A stretch of 64,000 nt of DNA, taken from positions 10,540,001-10,604,000 of the forward strand of contig OU612065.1 of the NCBI GenBank assembly GCA_914767715.1, given 5' to 3'. Below, piece after piece: positions 25,561 through 37,575 of this stretch. How positions within the stretch are numbered: position 1 is the stretch's first letter; the number at the start of each line of letters is the position of its first letter. The notes beneath the pieces are model-generated. The model made no database searches. It saw only the letters and a list, made by a program, of their open reading frames with translations, and had not been told where the DNA came from. This DNA is from Membranipora membranacea. Taxonomy: Eukaryota; Bryozoa; Gymnolaemata; Cheilostomatida; Membraniporidae. A program made the position numbers and the translations under genes.

Positions 25561-26520
25561 TCAGAAGGAGTTACAGGAAGACGAGTGTCACTGGATTAGT
25601 ACACCATCTTGGTTGGGAGCAGTTGGGAGAGAGACTCAAGGACAGAAGGCTGAATGTGAGACTATTCCGGAAGATGCACTGCGCAGACACTTATGCCATC
25701 ATCAAACACATACAACCTGCGACACACGATCTTTCTCGCCGACATAGTCATCAGAACCTGATACCCATGTTGAAACCCTACACCAGTGGTGCTCAAATGG
25801 AGGCCCGCGGGCCGAATCAGGCCCACCATTTTTTCAATCAGGCCCTTCAGATTTTTAGGCAAAAAAAAATAGTCGAAGCCCATGAGATAGTATTCCCCGC
25901 TGAAAACTTTCCAGTGTTAACTGCATTGGCTTTGCGAGTCCTCACTATATTTCCATCTACCTATATTTGTGAATCCATTTTTTCTAAAATGAATTTTATC
26001 AAGAATGACAAGAGAACTCGTCTAACTGACGAACACCTGAATGATCTGATACGTGTGGTCAGTGCTGATGTCATAATTGAGAAACAGTATGACACAGTCA
26101 TGGTTGCCAAGAGAGTGTTCCATTCCTCTCACTAATTGCATTTTACCAAGCTAGAATCATATTCATATTTAATATTATACTTTTATCTAAATGTAAAATA
26201 TTGTCATTTGCCTAGCTATAATCATAATTATCTATAATATTTTTATCCTAATGTCAAATAAATATATGTTAATGTAATAAAAGTGATAGCACAATATATA
26301 TATATATTGGTATACTGCTTTTAGTTGCAACAGCCTCTAAAAAAATCTGCAATGTAAATTTCTGGCCCGGCCCTCCAATATTCCTGAAAAGTTGAATCCG
26401 GCCCTTTCTCGAAAACATTTGAGCAAGCCTGCCCTACACCATCAGTGGTCCTTCTTTATGAAGACTGCCAAGGATTAGAATGCCCTCCTCCGTCCAGCCC
26501 CCTACTCGCACCTCCTGGAT
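25560..26520 (+). pseudogene. Non-LTR retrotransposon (LINE) 3' ORF relic, interrupted by a hAT element
   Basis: From about 25563 the frame reads RRSYRKTSVTGLVHHLGW, then ERLKDRRLNVRLFRKMHC, the usual C-terminal end of jockey/CR1-like reverse-transcriptase ORFs. The frame breaks at 25783 where a hAT relic is inserted. It resumes at about 26440 as HQWSFFMKTAKD-stop-NALLRPAP, where the family normally has F-x-R-T-x-x-x-W-N-x-L, so the Trp codon has become TAG. This is a dead copy cut by a second element. Confidence 0.7.
25784..26431 (+). mobile_element. Internally deleted hAT transposon with 8-bp target duplication
   Basis: The 648-bp element is flanked by the same 8 bases, CCCTACAC, at 25776-25783 and 26432-26439. 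Terminal inverted repeats match at 13 of 16 positions (CAGTGGTGCTCAAATG against CAGGCTTGCTCAAATG). An internal frame ending at 26135 encodes the C-terminal hAT dimerisation region (VLTIFPSTYICESIFSKMNFIKN, RTRLTDEHLNDLIRV), as in ZBED/GTF2IRD2-like transposases. The rest of the transposase is missing, so the copy is non-autonomous. The intact duplication suggests it is younger than the LINE it sits in. Confidence 0.85.
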
Positions 26521-26964
26521 CGCACCCTGCTTCCTGTAGGTGACACACTGTTGATGATGTTATATCTGAAACTAAGGGGTTTAGAATAACCGATACAATA
26601 CTATACCTAAACTCGATACAATCGATAGAACAGGCTCACCTCAAATCACTGTTACAAATGTCTGACTTGCTCAAGCAAGATCTTCTCAGTACAGAGCTAT
26701 CAGTGGATTGTCCTCTCTACTAGCCGCCAGCCTTCTGGGTGACTCTACAAGTAATATAATCCTCATATGAGTAATCTAGCTGTCCTCATGAGTATACATG
26801 TTGTACAGCAAGCAGTTATAAGTAGAGTCCCTTTCCCATTCTTGCCTTCTTCCTTTATTTTCTTTTGCTTTTTCTGTCGGTTTTTATTTTCTGTTTTTGT
26901 TGTAGCGTCCTACAAGTTTTTGGTTGATTTGTTTGGATCCATAATTGTAATGATGTATATATAT

Positions 26965-27100
26965 ATGTAGTTGGTACAAAGGTATAATATGATTCCTCAG
27001 TACGAAATATGATAGTAGTCTGCACTATCTGGTTGCCGTTATATGACTGACTGGTTTCTGGCTGAGTCATATTATTTATACCTTTGTATTCCAACTACAT
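26965..27100. repeat. Short hairpin MITE
   Basis: Left arm atgtagttggtacaaaggtat (from 26965) matches, with small gaps, the reverse complement of the right arm ending at 27100 (atgtagttggaatacaaaggtat). The match continues into an AT-rich aatatga block. The loop is about 60 bases. No coding capacity. Confidence 0.55.
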
Positions 27101-27307
27101 GTGTAAATGGGAGTTGCCTTAATTTATGTGTGGTGGGGCAACTCCAAAGTAATATATGATGGCATCAGAATTAATTGACTAATATTCAATATAGCAATGA
27201 CCTGGAACAAAAATGGACTTGTGAACAACAGATTGCTGGATTCATCAACCATGATGTGGTTGGATGTCTTCATTTCAAAAGGTCAAACAGTAGGTAATAA
27301 AGCATTT

Positions 27308-27505
27308 TTAAGCACTACCTTGGCGGCTCTGGAGCCATGAAAAAATCCATTTGACAATTTTAGCGGCTATTCCGATATTAAGCAGTCTAACCAGTAGTTC
27401 TTGGTGAGACACAACATCAAAGGCCTTCGAAAAGTCCAAGACGGCGAGATCAACCGGTATCATTTCGTCAAAGTAATCTATAAATTCACTCACGGTATTT
27501 AACAA
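27308..27505 (-). pseudogene. LINE reverse-transcriptase palm fragment
   Basis: A minus-strand frame contains VDLAVLDFSKAFDVVSHQ, the motif A region of non-LTR reverse transcriptases (catalytic Asp in LDFSKAFD). It is followed by LLVRLLNIGIAAKIVKWIFSWL, the expected thumb-ward block. Neither the YADD motif nor an endonuclease is seen nearby, so this is a fragment. Its strand is opposite to the LINE piece at 25.6 kb, so they are separate insertions. Confidence 0.75.
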
Positions 27506-28002
27506 CTGGGTGACCTAATGGGTGACCTTGATGACCTAATGTCTCCTGTCTCTATAACTCCTTGATCAAACCAATTCAACTCAATAACTCACTTTGCAGT
27601 TGAAATATATCTTTTAGTTATAGTTGTCTTCTCCTGCTGTTATTCTGTTTATCATTAAAAGTTGTCATCCCATTTCTTTTATTAGCCTGTGACTAAATCT
27701 ACAATATGAGGAAGGTGCATGATCGCCTCATCATAAGTGCGGTGGGCCTCAATAATTGATCTATGTCAAGGTTAATGCAGTAGAAACTTTGTTTTTAATG
27801 CAGGCTGAGTGAGTGAGTTATTGAATAAGAGAAGAGTTGAGTTGAGAATTATACTCATAGCTAAGTACATTGGGGCTGATTGTAAAGATGAATGTGAGTA
27901 TGTTGTCAGGTAGCAGAGGCAAAGAAGCAATCCATGAATTATATTAATGAAATTAATATTTGTTTATCTTATAAACAATAATACTATAGAAATCATAACA
28001 TT

Positions 28003-28044
28003 ATCATAACATTCATAACTTAGTTATGTTATGAATGTTATGAT
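28003..28044. repeat. Perfect 17-bp inverted repeat
   Basis: Arms ATCATAACATTCATAAC (28003-28019) and its exact reverse complement (28028-28044) flank an 8-base spacer. It lies in AT-rich, gene-free DNA. It may be the core of a small palindromic repeat; no function is inferred. Confidence 0.6.
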
Positions 28045-28049
28045 TACTT

Positions 28050-30500
28050 ACTAACAACAATAACATCTTCTTTGACTTATCTCACCTTCCTATCTTATCC
28101 TAAGTATAGATCACTAAATAAACATAATCAATATGTTTGAAAATGGTTGATAAATCTTTATGACCTTTGTTGATGTACAATGCCACCAAGGAGTTAGAGT
28201 TAACCACACTTTTTAATATAATACACAATAAATAATATATGTGATACTTACTTGAACTGTTGAAACTTGAATCAAGAATAATAATCGCTTCAACTGTTGA
28301 AGGTCCAAGCAGTGCTTCAGGCTTGTCTATCGGTAGGCGGTCTGTGTCAGTAATCATATAACTTGATTTTAACCGTCAGTGAAGCAAAAATAACAGTATT
28401 CCGTGTTGTAAAATAATAGCTTGAAGTGAAGAAAAGCGCAAGAAACAATGGAAACCATAGACCTAATATACTTCATTACATCTGTGATTGCACTGAATAG
28501 GACTGCTTGTTGATCAGATATTTGTTCTTGTAACACCTCTCTACATTTGAATCTTCCATACTTCCATGTCTCATCAGGGCTTTAAAGCTGAAGTATAATG
28601 ATAGTCAACATTTATCCATATCCATATTACGATTGTTTGCCGTATCATTCCTATTATGGCCATAGCCAACTCATACTGCGCTTAAAATATTATACAATAC
28701 CACAGTTCTCAGTGGAAATAATCAAATTTGATGTAAGTCTTAGTGGTTACTGATGTAGTTTTGGATAAGGTCCAGGCTTCAGTCAGTATTAAAGAAAAGG
28801 CGAAGGCAAGAGCTTTCACTGAAATCACAGGTCCCCATTTCAGTGTGTGTAAGTCCAGGTGTCAAGTGCTTCAGTGGTCGAAGGCCAGAAAGAAAAGGCC
28901 ACAACCACATGGGCGCTCAATCACTGGACGGCTCGGCCACTGAACTTGCACAAACTGTGACTGGCGAAACAATGATATTAAACTATACTTTCAAGGACTG
29001 CACAAATCTAACTCTGTGTAATCCATGGGTGAATTTATGTCTGTCAACTGAATGGTCAGCTGTTTTTGCGAGTTCTGATTTGGCTCTCCATATTTATATC
29101 AGTATCGATCAATCAGTACAATCATACCTCACTTTAGAATTCCCTTCAATGTTCTCGCTCTGTCTAAATAACCTAACTGACATATACATTTTTTGCAAAT
29201 TATTCTATAATGTTATATACCTAGACTTGGTGTTTTTCTTATAGATTTCAGAATGATGAATAGCTAAAGGCTCTCACTGTCTCAGAAGCCGTCATGTAAG
29301 TCGTGGTTTTATTATGAGAACGGTGCTTGTGATTTATAATAAAGCATAGGTAGGCCTATATGGGATATTAGATCAAGTTTGATCAATCTTGCCACGTTTA
29401 TGAGTCGCGTAGGTTGTACTGGGAAGCTGCTTGCAGCTAGAGAGGGAGTAACTCCAATGCAGGCAAATTTGATCGATGAACTCGAGCCAGGGAGGGTATC
29501 CTCCCTCCTTCACTGCTTGAGCTAATGGGATAGTAAGTTGTGAGTAAACTGTCTGACACAAGTATAATCTAAATGGGCTTATCGTGGCTGCATCTGGCAA
29601 CTTAATTATGATAAATTTATCTTCTATTGTGGGAGACCTCTCAAGATAAGCTGAACTACTGACTGCTATTGTAGACAATTCCATTATCTCTAAAACTGGG
29701 ATAACCAAGCTTGTGCTTGAAATTGAAGAGGACATTCAATCAACTTTGCTGCTCAATAACCTTTTACTGTCTCTCTGGCTTATTATGTTGTATATATCAG
29801 TTTAATGATACACATAGACGTAATATAATATAAGACTTGGGGCTCTGTGATAAGAGTGTCAGAGTGTCTGTACTTGGCAGTAGATCAATGAAATGGTACT
29901 GTGCTGAATAGGAACAGTGAATGCTTTAATTATAATAGCAAAGCAGCACTGCTGTATCTTGGTGTATTATGTCATATATCATTTGCAATGCTAAATATTG
30001 ATCTGTTTTAAGCTAATAGAATCCTACAAAATGGGCATTATGTTATCAGGTTTCACCTTTGCAATGCAGAGTTGGATAAATAGGGATTATTGTGCTATGA
30101 AAAGTTAGAACAAGAGAATTAAGATAAAGTCAAAACACTCCTTATACTTTTAAATAGCTTTTAAATAGCATTTCCAGAGTAGGCTGCAGCGGGACTATTT
30201 TAGTTACCTAACCATGGAGTAAGTAACATTTCCAATACTTTGTTATATAGTAAAGTACTTTTTTATCTGTTATCAGTGTATCCTGATCGTTCTCATGCTG
30301 AGCTAATGCCAGGCGAATCCTTATTTTCATGTACTTTTTGCAGCACTTTCATTAGCATAGCAATCATCATAACATAATTACCTCTGGTTATTACACCTTC
30401 GATCATGTTGATAGGCTGGTTGCCATGGCAATAACCCCCATTATTCTTATATCAAGGTTCACACTTTTGATCATTCACCAGATGGTGATTGGATATCACT
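28050..30500. other. Gene-poor region upstream of the PP2C-like gene
   Basis: No exon of a known family was recognised. A 120-codon ATG frame on the minus strand (29735-29373) is long for this composition, but I do not recognise it and it shows no clear splice context. Promoter elements of the PP2C-like gene should lie near the right end. Confidence 0.35.
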
Positions 30501-30533
30501 TCAGTTAGGCAGCGTAAGATTGCTCAGTGTATA

Positions 30534-33500
30534 ATGGGGCCTATTAAATGTTCCAGGTCTGCTTTCTCACCTCCGGAGGTTTGGTGTGCAAAAACTGCTG
30601 AAGATTTGAAGAAATTTCCTGTGGATTACAACCTGCTGTCCCCCGACATATATTCGGCTCTGAGCGGACCAGATGAAGGCGTCAAGTTTGTCGACAGCTT
30701 GAAAAAAACTGAGGATAACAAAAATAACAACTCGACTTCTCCGGCAATGGGTAAGTCCTCATGGCCTCTTCACTTGCCACCTTCAGCTAAATTTAGAATA
30801 ATTCAGACTTAGTGTGGGCTAATTTGTGCGGTGTAATTGCACACTTTGTTATTATATTTTTGCATAAACGGGCCAAAGGAGGGTTGGGTGCTGCATGGAG
30901 TAATTCATATCTACTCCATTCTCAATAAAATTGTAGCTTATTTGGTAATAGTAAGTAAATACCAAATTCAAGGAGCAAACACACCATACAGGATAAAAGC
31001 CTGCCAAAAAGTCAATAAATCTCAAAATCAATGGAGCAATTTAGACAAAGTGGTGCAGCCCTCTACTTGACTTGAAGGTTTTGTGCTGATCTCTGTCTGA
31101 CCGAGTTGATTGAACCTGCCAAGTCTGAGAAACTCAACTTGTTATAATTAATCTTGTTGATTGATACAATCTGTCGACTAGAATAACAATGTGTATAATA
31201 TATGTGTGATAAGATGACTAAACCCGAGGTGATAGGAAGGGCAGCTAGGGAGTGAACTAATTGTTCTTGAATGACAGTGATATTGGTGAAACAAGTCAGA
31301 GAAGAATAATAATTAGATTGACTGAATCTCAGTAATTCTATTTTTTCTTTATTTATCCTCTATCATAATTAGATCAGCACGATATAATCAGCGCATTATC
31401 TTCCCCATGTGATTTTTTTCTACTGCTTGTAAATATTATCATGTCATCACCACAAGCCCAGTGCCAAAATTAATACCTCGGCAGCACTGGTATTATGGCA
31501 GCTGAGTCTGTGCATTCCATGCCTGATTGCTGCTAAAAATGAGAGACCTGTAATATTTTGGCTGCAGTCCAAATCTATCTTATTCAGTCATTGTACACTT
31601 ATCAGCTTTGACTTTGGTCAGAAAAATAACATTTCAAAACCAATCAAATTCAGATTTGGATAGCTGACATAAAAATAGCCTAGTGCCCCATCCCGGTTTC
31701 CATCTTGGCTGCTGCGGCTGGGTTGGTAGCCTGCCTGCCTGTGACTACATAATGTCCTAATCTATCAACAAAACCAGCTGTTTGAATCATAAGAAGGGAA
31801 ATCAGCCAAATAAATAACCAGAATGTTTTTCTTAATTCTGCACCTATTGCCTACCAGATCCCCTAGTAATTATCTCCATACAGAGCCTACTAGATGGCGT
31901 TTGCCTGCCATAACAAGAGATGTGTGCTGTAGGTTATGGTATCAATGTGAGTGACAATCTTCAGCGGACACTGCTGACAGTTTTGTTTCCTGAGGTGTAA
32001 TCAAAGTTTATTGCTGTTCTTCATAATGTATAGAAAATAGAATATTACAACAGGCAGCCATGTCGAGGCTCTAAACTTCAGCACATTTTCATGTTGTATC
32101 TGTATAATGGATACATGATTCTGCGTGTCCTTTTCTACATACATATGAATAATACATTTTATACTCCGCACAGACGCAGATCAGTTATGTTGCAAAGCAG
32201 TTTGTTGGAGTTATCCTAACAGGAAAGCATATGGCATGTCTACGTCTTTATATGACACAAACCCAGTCACTGGCAAGGTATCAGGTAAGGTTACAGTGTA
32301 ACTCAATCACAAACATCTTTTTACAAATTTACACGTGGGCAGCCATAAAAAATGTAAAATCAAGACAAGCAGCAGGGATTCTAGATATCTAACAATCAGA
32401 CTGCAGCTTTGATGGTTTAGAATTAAAATATGTCTCAGTATTTTATGAACATCAAAATCTTTTAGTTCTCTGAATGCGATATTCCTTCAGGTTTTTCATA
32501 TAACTATAGCAGGGGATGCCCAATCAGAAGATGATTCTACCCTCTGGGTAAATCTGCCATACTACAGACTTGTTGTGGTTATTTGAGAAGTATATAATTA
32601 TGAGTCTCCCACTCACTCAGCCCTGTGTAACACTCAGTCCTGTGTAACACTCAGCCCTGTGTAACACTCAGCCCTGTGTAACACTCAGCCCTGTGTAACA
32701 CTCAGCCCTGTGTAACACTCAGCCCTGTGTAACACTCAGCCCTGTGTAACACTCAGCCCTGTGTAACACTCAGCCCTGTGTAACACTCAGCCCTGTGTAA
32801 CACTCAGCCCTGTGTAACACTCAGCCCTGTGTAACACTCAGCCCTGTGTAATACTTAGCCCTGTGTAACACTCAGCTTATTGCCACATGCCACTTGCTGA
32901 GAGCCAGTTATTTTCATATTTACAAACTTTGAAGTGATTGTTGTATACATAGACTCCTCTATGAGACATTGAACCTGGGTTGCCAGGTAATTAGTGCTCT
33001 AACACTGCCACTGGGCAAAGTGTACTCAATAATTGACCATTCTTGTGTATATTAATCTCTCCCTTCATAGCACTGCAATAACAAGGAGCTCACCATCTGG
33101 GTTCTTTCTGGAGGAATGCCTTTAGTTATTTGATGTTTATAATTATTGTGAGCAAAGTATCATCATTTGTGACAGGCACCTTGCATGTATTGCCAAGTTT
33201 AGAAAAAAAATTACCACACAGAAACCAATTTTTACTGCTAACCTATCGTCACTGGTTTATGTTATGAAATTCAGAGTTTAAAAGTAATAAAAAATCAATG
33301 ACGTGAAAACAGTTTCAGGCTAAAGTCCGTCTGTCAATAACCAATAATGAGTGAGTCATGGCTAATGTTATGTATTATGTATACCTACCATCTGTGATTT
33401 TTTTAAATGTGCCCTAGAGAAAAAATGAAACACCATATGTGTAGAATCAACACAAAGCAAAGGTTAGCGCACAACATGATTCGTCATCACATTGTACATC

Positions 33501-34845
33501 ATGTCAATTATAAACATTGAAGTCAGGTTAGATTCCCTTGGGATCTTATCTAGCGTCAGTGATGAATCATTACAATACTTTTTGCGGTAATTATACATGT
33601 ACTATTTTCTTATTATTTCTTCCCAGGAGATCCGATAGCTGACTGCTATGCGTATGTGGCTCGTAAGAATAATGCCCTCCTGATAGTGGCGGACGGAGTT
33701 AATTGGGGAGAGAAATCCAAAATAGCTGCTAGATGTGCAATAAGCGCTGCAGTAAATCACATTCACAGTTCTATATTTGTCGACATGAATAAACTCATTT
33801 CAACTAAGGTTAATATCTTGTTTCGCATCAATAAAATACCCTGTGGAAATTGGTTTTATCATAATAGTGATGATGCAATGTGACTATGTGTGACAACTTT
33901 TCACTGGGCCTATGAATTAGTCTGTTGAATCTGTAGCAATTGTTATTCCATTTATTTCAGAACGCTTTGGTGATAATGAGGAGAGCTTTTGATATTGCCC
34001 ATCAATCTATCTTAAAACACAACGGAGGATTGACAACTCTCAATATTACTATGGTTCTACCCATAATGCAATGTTCACAGTACGCAGTATGCTCGGTGAA
34101 TGTTGGTGACAGTTTGACATTTGTGTTCAGTAAGCGATATGGTATGAATGAACTGAGTATTGGGTCACATGATGTTAACTCTGAGAGAGACATGAGAGAC
34201 GCAGGAGGGGCCATCGGACCAGTGAACGGAGATCAACCATTTCTAGTCAACCTCACTTTTTCTATCACAACCTGCGAACCAGGTGACATGGTCTTCCTCA
34301 CCACCGATGGAATAAGTGACAACTTTGATCCTGTGGTTACTAAAATAGCCGTACCGGGTCGTAAAGACTCTCTCACACTATCTAGTGTGGATCATAAAGC
34401 AGAGATGCTGCCTCACGAAAGACACTTATTCGCTATGAAGGGTATGGAGCGTGTCATACATGAGTATGAACTAGAGACAGAAGTGGATATCTCAGCACAG
34501 GAGCTCTGCATAGCCCTCACCAATCATGTGACCAATCTAACTCAGCCTAAGCGAGATGTCATAGAAAATCCAGTCTACTATAACCGTCAGTTCAAATCCA
34601 AAGAGAGAAAGAAAATAGAAGAAACAATAAGGACCACTATACGTACGTTACCAGGTAAGCTGGACCATGCTACTGTCGTGGCATACGAGGCGGGACTATA
34701 TAGAGATGAGGTGTCCCCAAACACAAGCTATGACATCCCATCTCCTACATTAGGATCCAGTGCATCGGAGCAAAGCAGTGTTAGTAGTAGCAACTATGAC
34801 ATATCTAACCTCACTAGCTCCACTGTTTTTGAATCCAATGTCTAA
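30534..34845 (+). CDS. PP2C-like domain protein of the CG9801 type
   Basis: Exons 30534-30750, 32174-32284, 33627-33808 and 33961-34845 give 1395 nt, 464 aa, in one frame. PP2C phosphatases are metal-dependent Ser/Thr phosphatases. Here the fold's landmarks are visible but altered: GDPIADCYAYVARKN, then LLIVADGVNWGEKSKIAARC (the DGHGG motif is DGVNW), SQYAVCSVNVGDSLTFVF, DMVFLTTDGISDNFDP and, near the end, KLDHATVVAYEAG (the usual D-N pair is D-H). This pattern matches the insect PP2C-like protein CG9801, whose substrate is unknown. The end is Ser-rich. The ATG at 30534 gives MGPIKCS, a possible N-myristoylation start. The frame is also open upstream from an acceptor at 30504, so the true N-terminus could be longer. 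Confidence 0.85.
32614..32875. repeat. 17-bp minisatellite, about 15 copies
   Basis: The unit CACTCAGCCCTGTGTAA repeats head to tail about 15.4 times with very few changes (CAGTCC once, ATACTTAG once). It lies in the intron between PP2C-like exons 32174-32284 and 33627-33808. The near-identity of units suggests recent expansion, and copy number may be polymorphic. Confidence 0.95.
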
Positions 34846-35400
34846 AAACGGGATCCCTTACCATTAGGTCTGGGTGTTGAATGAGGTATGTAAATATATT
34901 TTGGTCCCTCCTTCCTTCTGAGGCCTCAAAGGATGACCAGTAGGAGTTCCTTCTTACCAAACTACTATCTAGTCACAAACCAATTTTTTTAGCTTTGCCA
35001 TTTTGCCAAATTTGAAAATTCTGCTGCCATAAGGGGTATGACCTGTTGGATTTTGTGCTTGTCTAGTCATATTTTGAACACAATTTTATTCATTCATGTC
35101 ATTATTTATTTTAAATATCTTTGTAAAATATTATGTATGAAAAGTGCAAGAATCAGTATCAAAAATAGTAGTACAGCTCCTCAAAGCTCCACCCTGTTGT
35201 ATTGTTTTTCAAATAGAAATTATCATATTTATAAAAAAAATATTCTAAGACCCATATCACCAAAATCTTCTGATTTAAATATTCAGGAAGGATATTTTCA
35301 TGTTTATAGCGCATATATTATTCTCTAGCTATAATGAATGTACAGCTGGTGAAAGACTGAGTACATGTCATGTACGTGTAGGTAAAATAGTATTACAAAT

Positions 35401-37575
35401 CTAACAGCCCCGGTGCTCCATAGTGGCGTGGTGTAATGAAGCTTTGGCTATTTCTCTCAGCGTCTATAAAGAGAGTGGATCGCATATCATGGATGTTTTT
35501 AAGGTACTCAGGTGACAATGTGGCAAATAATTGAAATGTCCCAGCTCTATTAAAGCTGTTTGACCCTAAGTCCACATTGGTCATTATGTCAAGATTCTTT
35601 GGCCAGTTAATTTAACAGACTTCTTGTCACACTTTTTGAATATCCAAATATAACTCACCTGTGGCTTGCAGTATTCCTCTAACCAGTTAAACACACAGGC
35701 AGACAGCTCAGCAAAGTTGTTTACAGATATGGAACCATTGAATGACAAGAACAAGTTGTCCATCATTTGCTGGAACTGCAAAGAAAAATAGCTGAAGTAA
35801 GAAGTTGTCTGTTCTGGTGACAAGAGCAAATAATTCCGACAACGATTATCTTTGGTCTTATTACAAGCACGGTTTTGCCGGCGACATATTCCGGAAACCA
35901 CCATGTCACCAATCGCCTAGCAGTCGCGCATAGTCAGATTAAACTTACCACTCTAAACTTGAGCTCATCTGGTAACTGATCTTCGCTTTCTGTTGGAATT
36001 GATTGGTGTGTCTTCACGATATGCTCATAATTCCTGGAGAAAGAGCAGTAGTGACAATATATGGTTATGACTGGATGGAGTTTAGTTTTCGCGGCATTTA
36101 GGATTCGCTTTTCGCGTTTTTGCCTAAGTAGCGAAATTTTATGATAGCGGAAATTACTTCCTCAGCAATAAACACCACTCAGTTTCATAAACAATGTACA
36201 ATTATACAGGAATACACCTTACCTACGCATGCAAGGCAGTCTGGTGTAGTGGTCTAAGTGTCTGCCTTGCAATCAGATGGAGTGCTATGCCCTGGGTTCA
36301 AATCCCAGCAGGGACGTTTTTTTTAGATTTTCGCTAGTAAGCCTACTAGCGAAATTTAGTGTATCTTAAATTAAACTCACTCACCATAGTAGCTAAATTA
36401 AACTCTAGCTAAATTAAACTCCTATAGGGTATATGTGGTTGATGCATTATAACATGATGTGAAAAGGATCTTTAAATTTTAAATGTGTTTCCTATCCCTG
36501 TTTGTCATTGAAGAGAATATATGGGTTTTGCAGATCAGCAGCAATTTCTATTTTTTATGATGAGACTCTTTGTACTACATGGTATGATTGCTGATTAAAT
36601 GTTCTTTGTTAAGAAAGTACTTACGCCTTCATGATTTTAAGAGCCATCACATCTTTCCTCAACTTCTCGAGATCCTCCTCTTGTTTCTGTTTGTGTTGGA
36701 CGAGAAACTGAACATAATCGATAGCTGTAAAATTAAAACATTACTGGGTGTTATGAGCGATATCACTGATATGACACCTCGGTTTCCGAGCTTGCAAATG
36801 TAATGAACAATCATGTCAGAGGACATGACTATCTTGTCTGCACAAATCCAGCTTCAATTATTTACTTTGTCATGTAAAGCAAAACATCCAAAACTTCATG
36901 TAAGAATCCCCATAAGATTTACCTCTTACGTTTTTTAGGTAGTGTTTTTGACATGATACTTACACCTCTGAAGAATTGTAGCCTTGCTGAGTTTACTTGA
37001 GCCGAGGGAGTCTGTTTGTTGACATGTCGGTACTATTTTTTGCAAGTCTTCATATCCTCGTTTTATAGAATCGCGTCGTTTTTGCTCAGCATATGTGTGT
37101 GCTTCTCTTCTTCTCTCTTTGTAACTTACTGTTGACCGAGTGTCACTGTCATCATCATCATCTGTGAAGTAAATACGAAATAATAAAATAATACAATAAA
37201 TTCTACCAGCTCAAGAAAGAATGGAACTTACCACTTTGTACCATGATATCAAGAACTGAGAAAATCATAAGCCTGCTGAAGCAGCAAGATTTATCACCTT
37301 TTGTCCACTGATGTTGGAACAACCAAACACATGTCTACTCCATATATCAAAGTTAATGTTTTTATGTCAATAAGGGCGAATGTGGATTCAATTGCTTGTC
37401 TGTGAGCAAGATAAATTTTGACACGAGTACTAAAACATTTAGTGAATAATATGTACATACTGTCACTGTTATGTGCAGATGATCCGGGTGATGTGTAGAG
37501 CCCAGCGTATGAGCTTGTACTCAATGGGTGAGATCTGACTGAGCTAGCATGTGTCTCGTCACGTTCAGACTTAGT
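35401..37575 (-). CDS. MLX: MLX, bHLH-leucine-zipper transcription factor (5' end not found)
   Basis: MLX heterodimerises with Mondo/ChREBP and binds carbohydrate-response E-boxes. Exons: 37575-37461, 37255-37232, 37161-36964, 36724-36625, 36033-35949, 35775-35659, 35463-35401; all phases agree. Order: Ser-rich N-terminal part; acidic DDDDDSDTRST; basic region HTYAEQKRRDSIKRGYEDL with the E-box-reading Glu and Arg; helix-loop-helix with IVPTCQQTDSLGSSKLSKATIL; zipper (SIDYVQFLVQHKQKQEEDLEKL); then the MLX-specific dimerisation/cytoplasmic-localisation domain (FQQMMDNLFLSFNGSISVNNF, LEEYCKPQ) ending TLREIAKASLHH. The last exon is short and was placed by its match to the family's TLREIVIG end. 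The first exon enters in phase 0, so at least one 5' coding exon lies above 37575 and was not identified. Confidence 0.9.
36235..36324 (+). repeat. tRNA-derived SINE head or tRNA pseudogene
   Basis: A perfect Pol III A box (TGGTGTAGTGG, 36242-36252) and B box (GGTTCAAATCC, 36295-36305) are followed by a run of eight T (36317-36324). The T arm pairs (CTGGG/CCCAG) and an anticodon-like arm exists (TCTG..CAGA, loop CTTGCAA). The acceptor ends do not pair and the variable region is long, so it is not a sound tRNA. It lies in an MLX intron. Confidence 0.65.

Noticed and set aside
27560-27850. Inverted TCAATAACTCACT-like blocks as a MITE
   Set aside because: The match is short and imperfect, and borders cannot be defined.
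36235-36324. Functional tRNA (anticodon TGC)
   Set aside because: The acceptor stem does not pair and the variable region is atypical, so I call it a SINE head or pseudogene.
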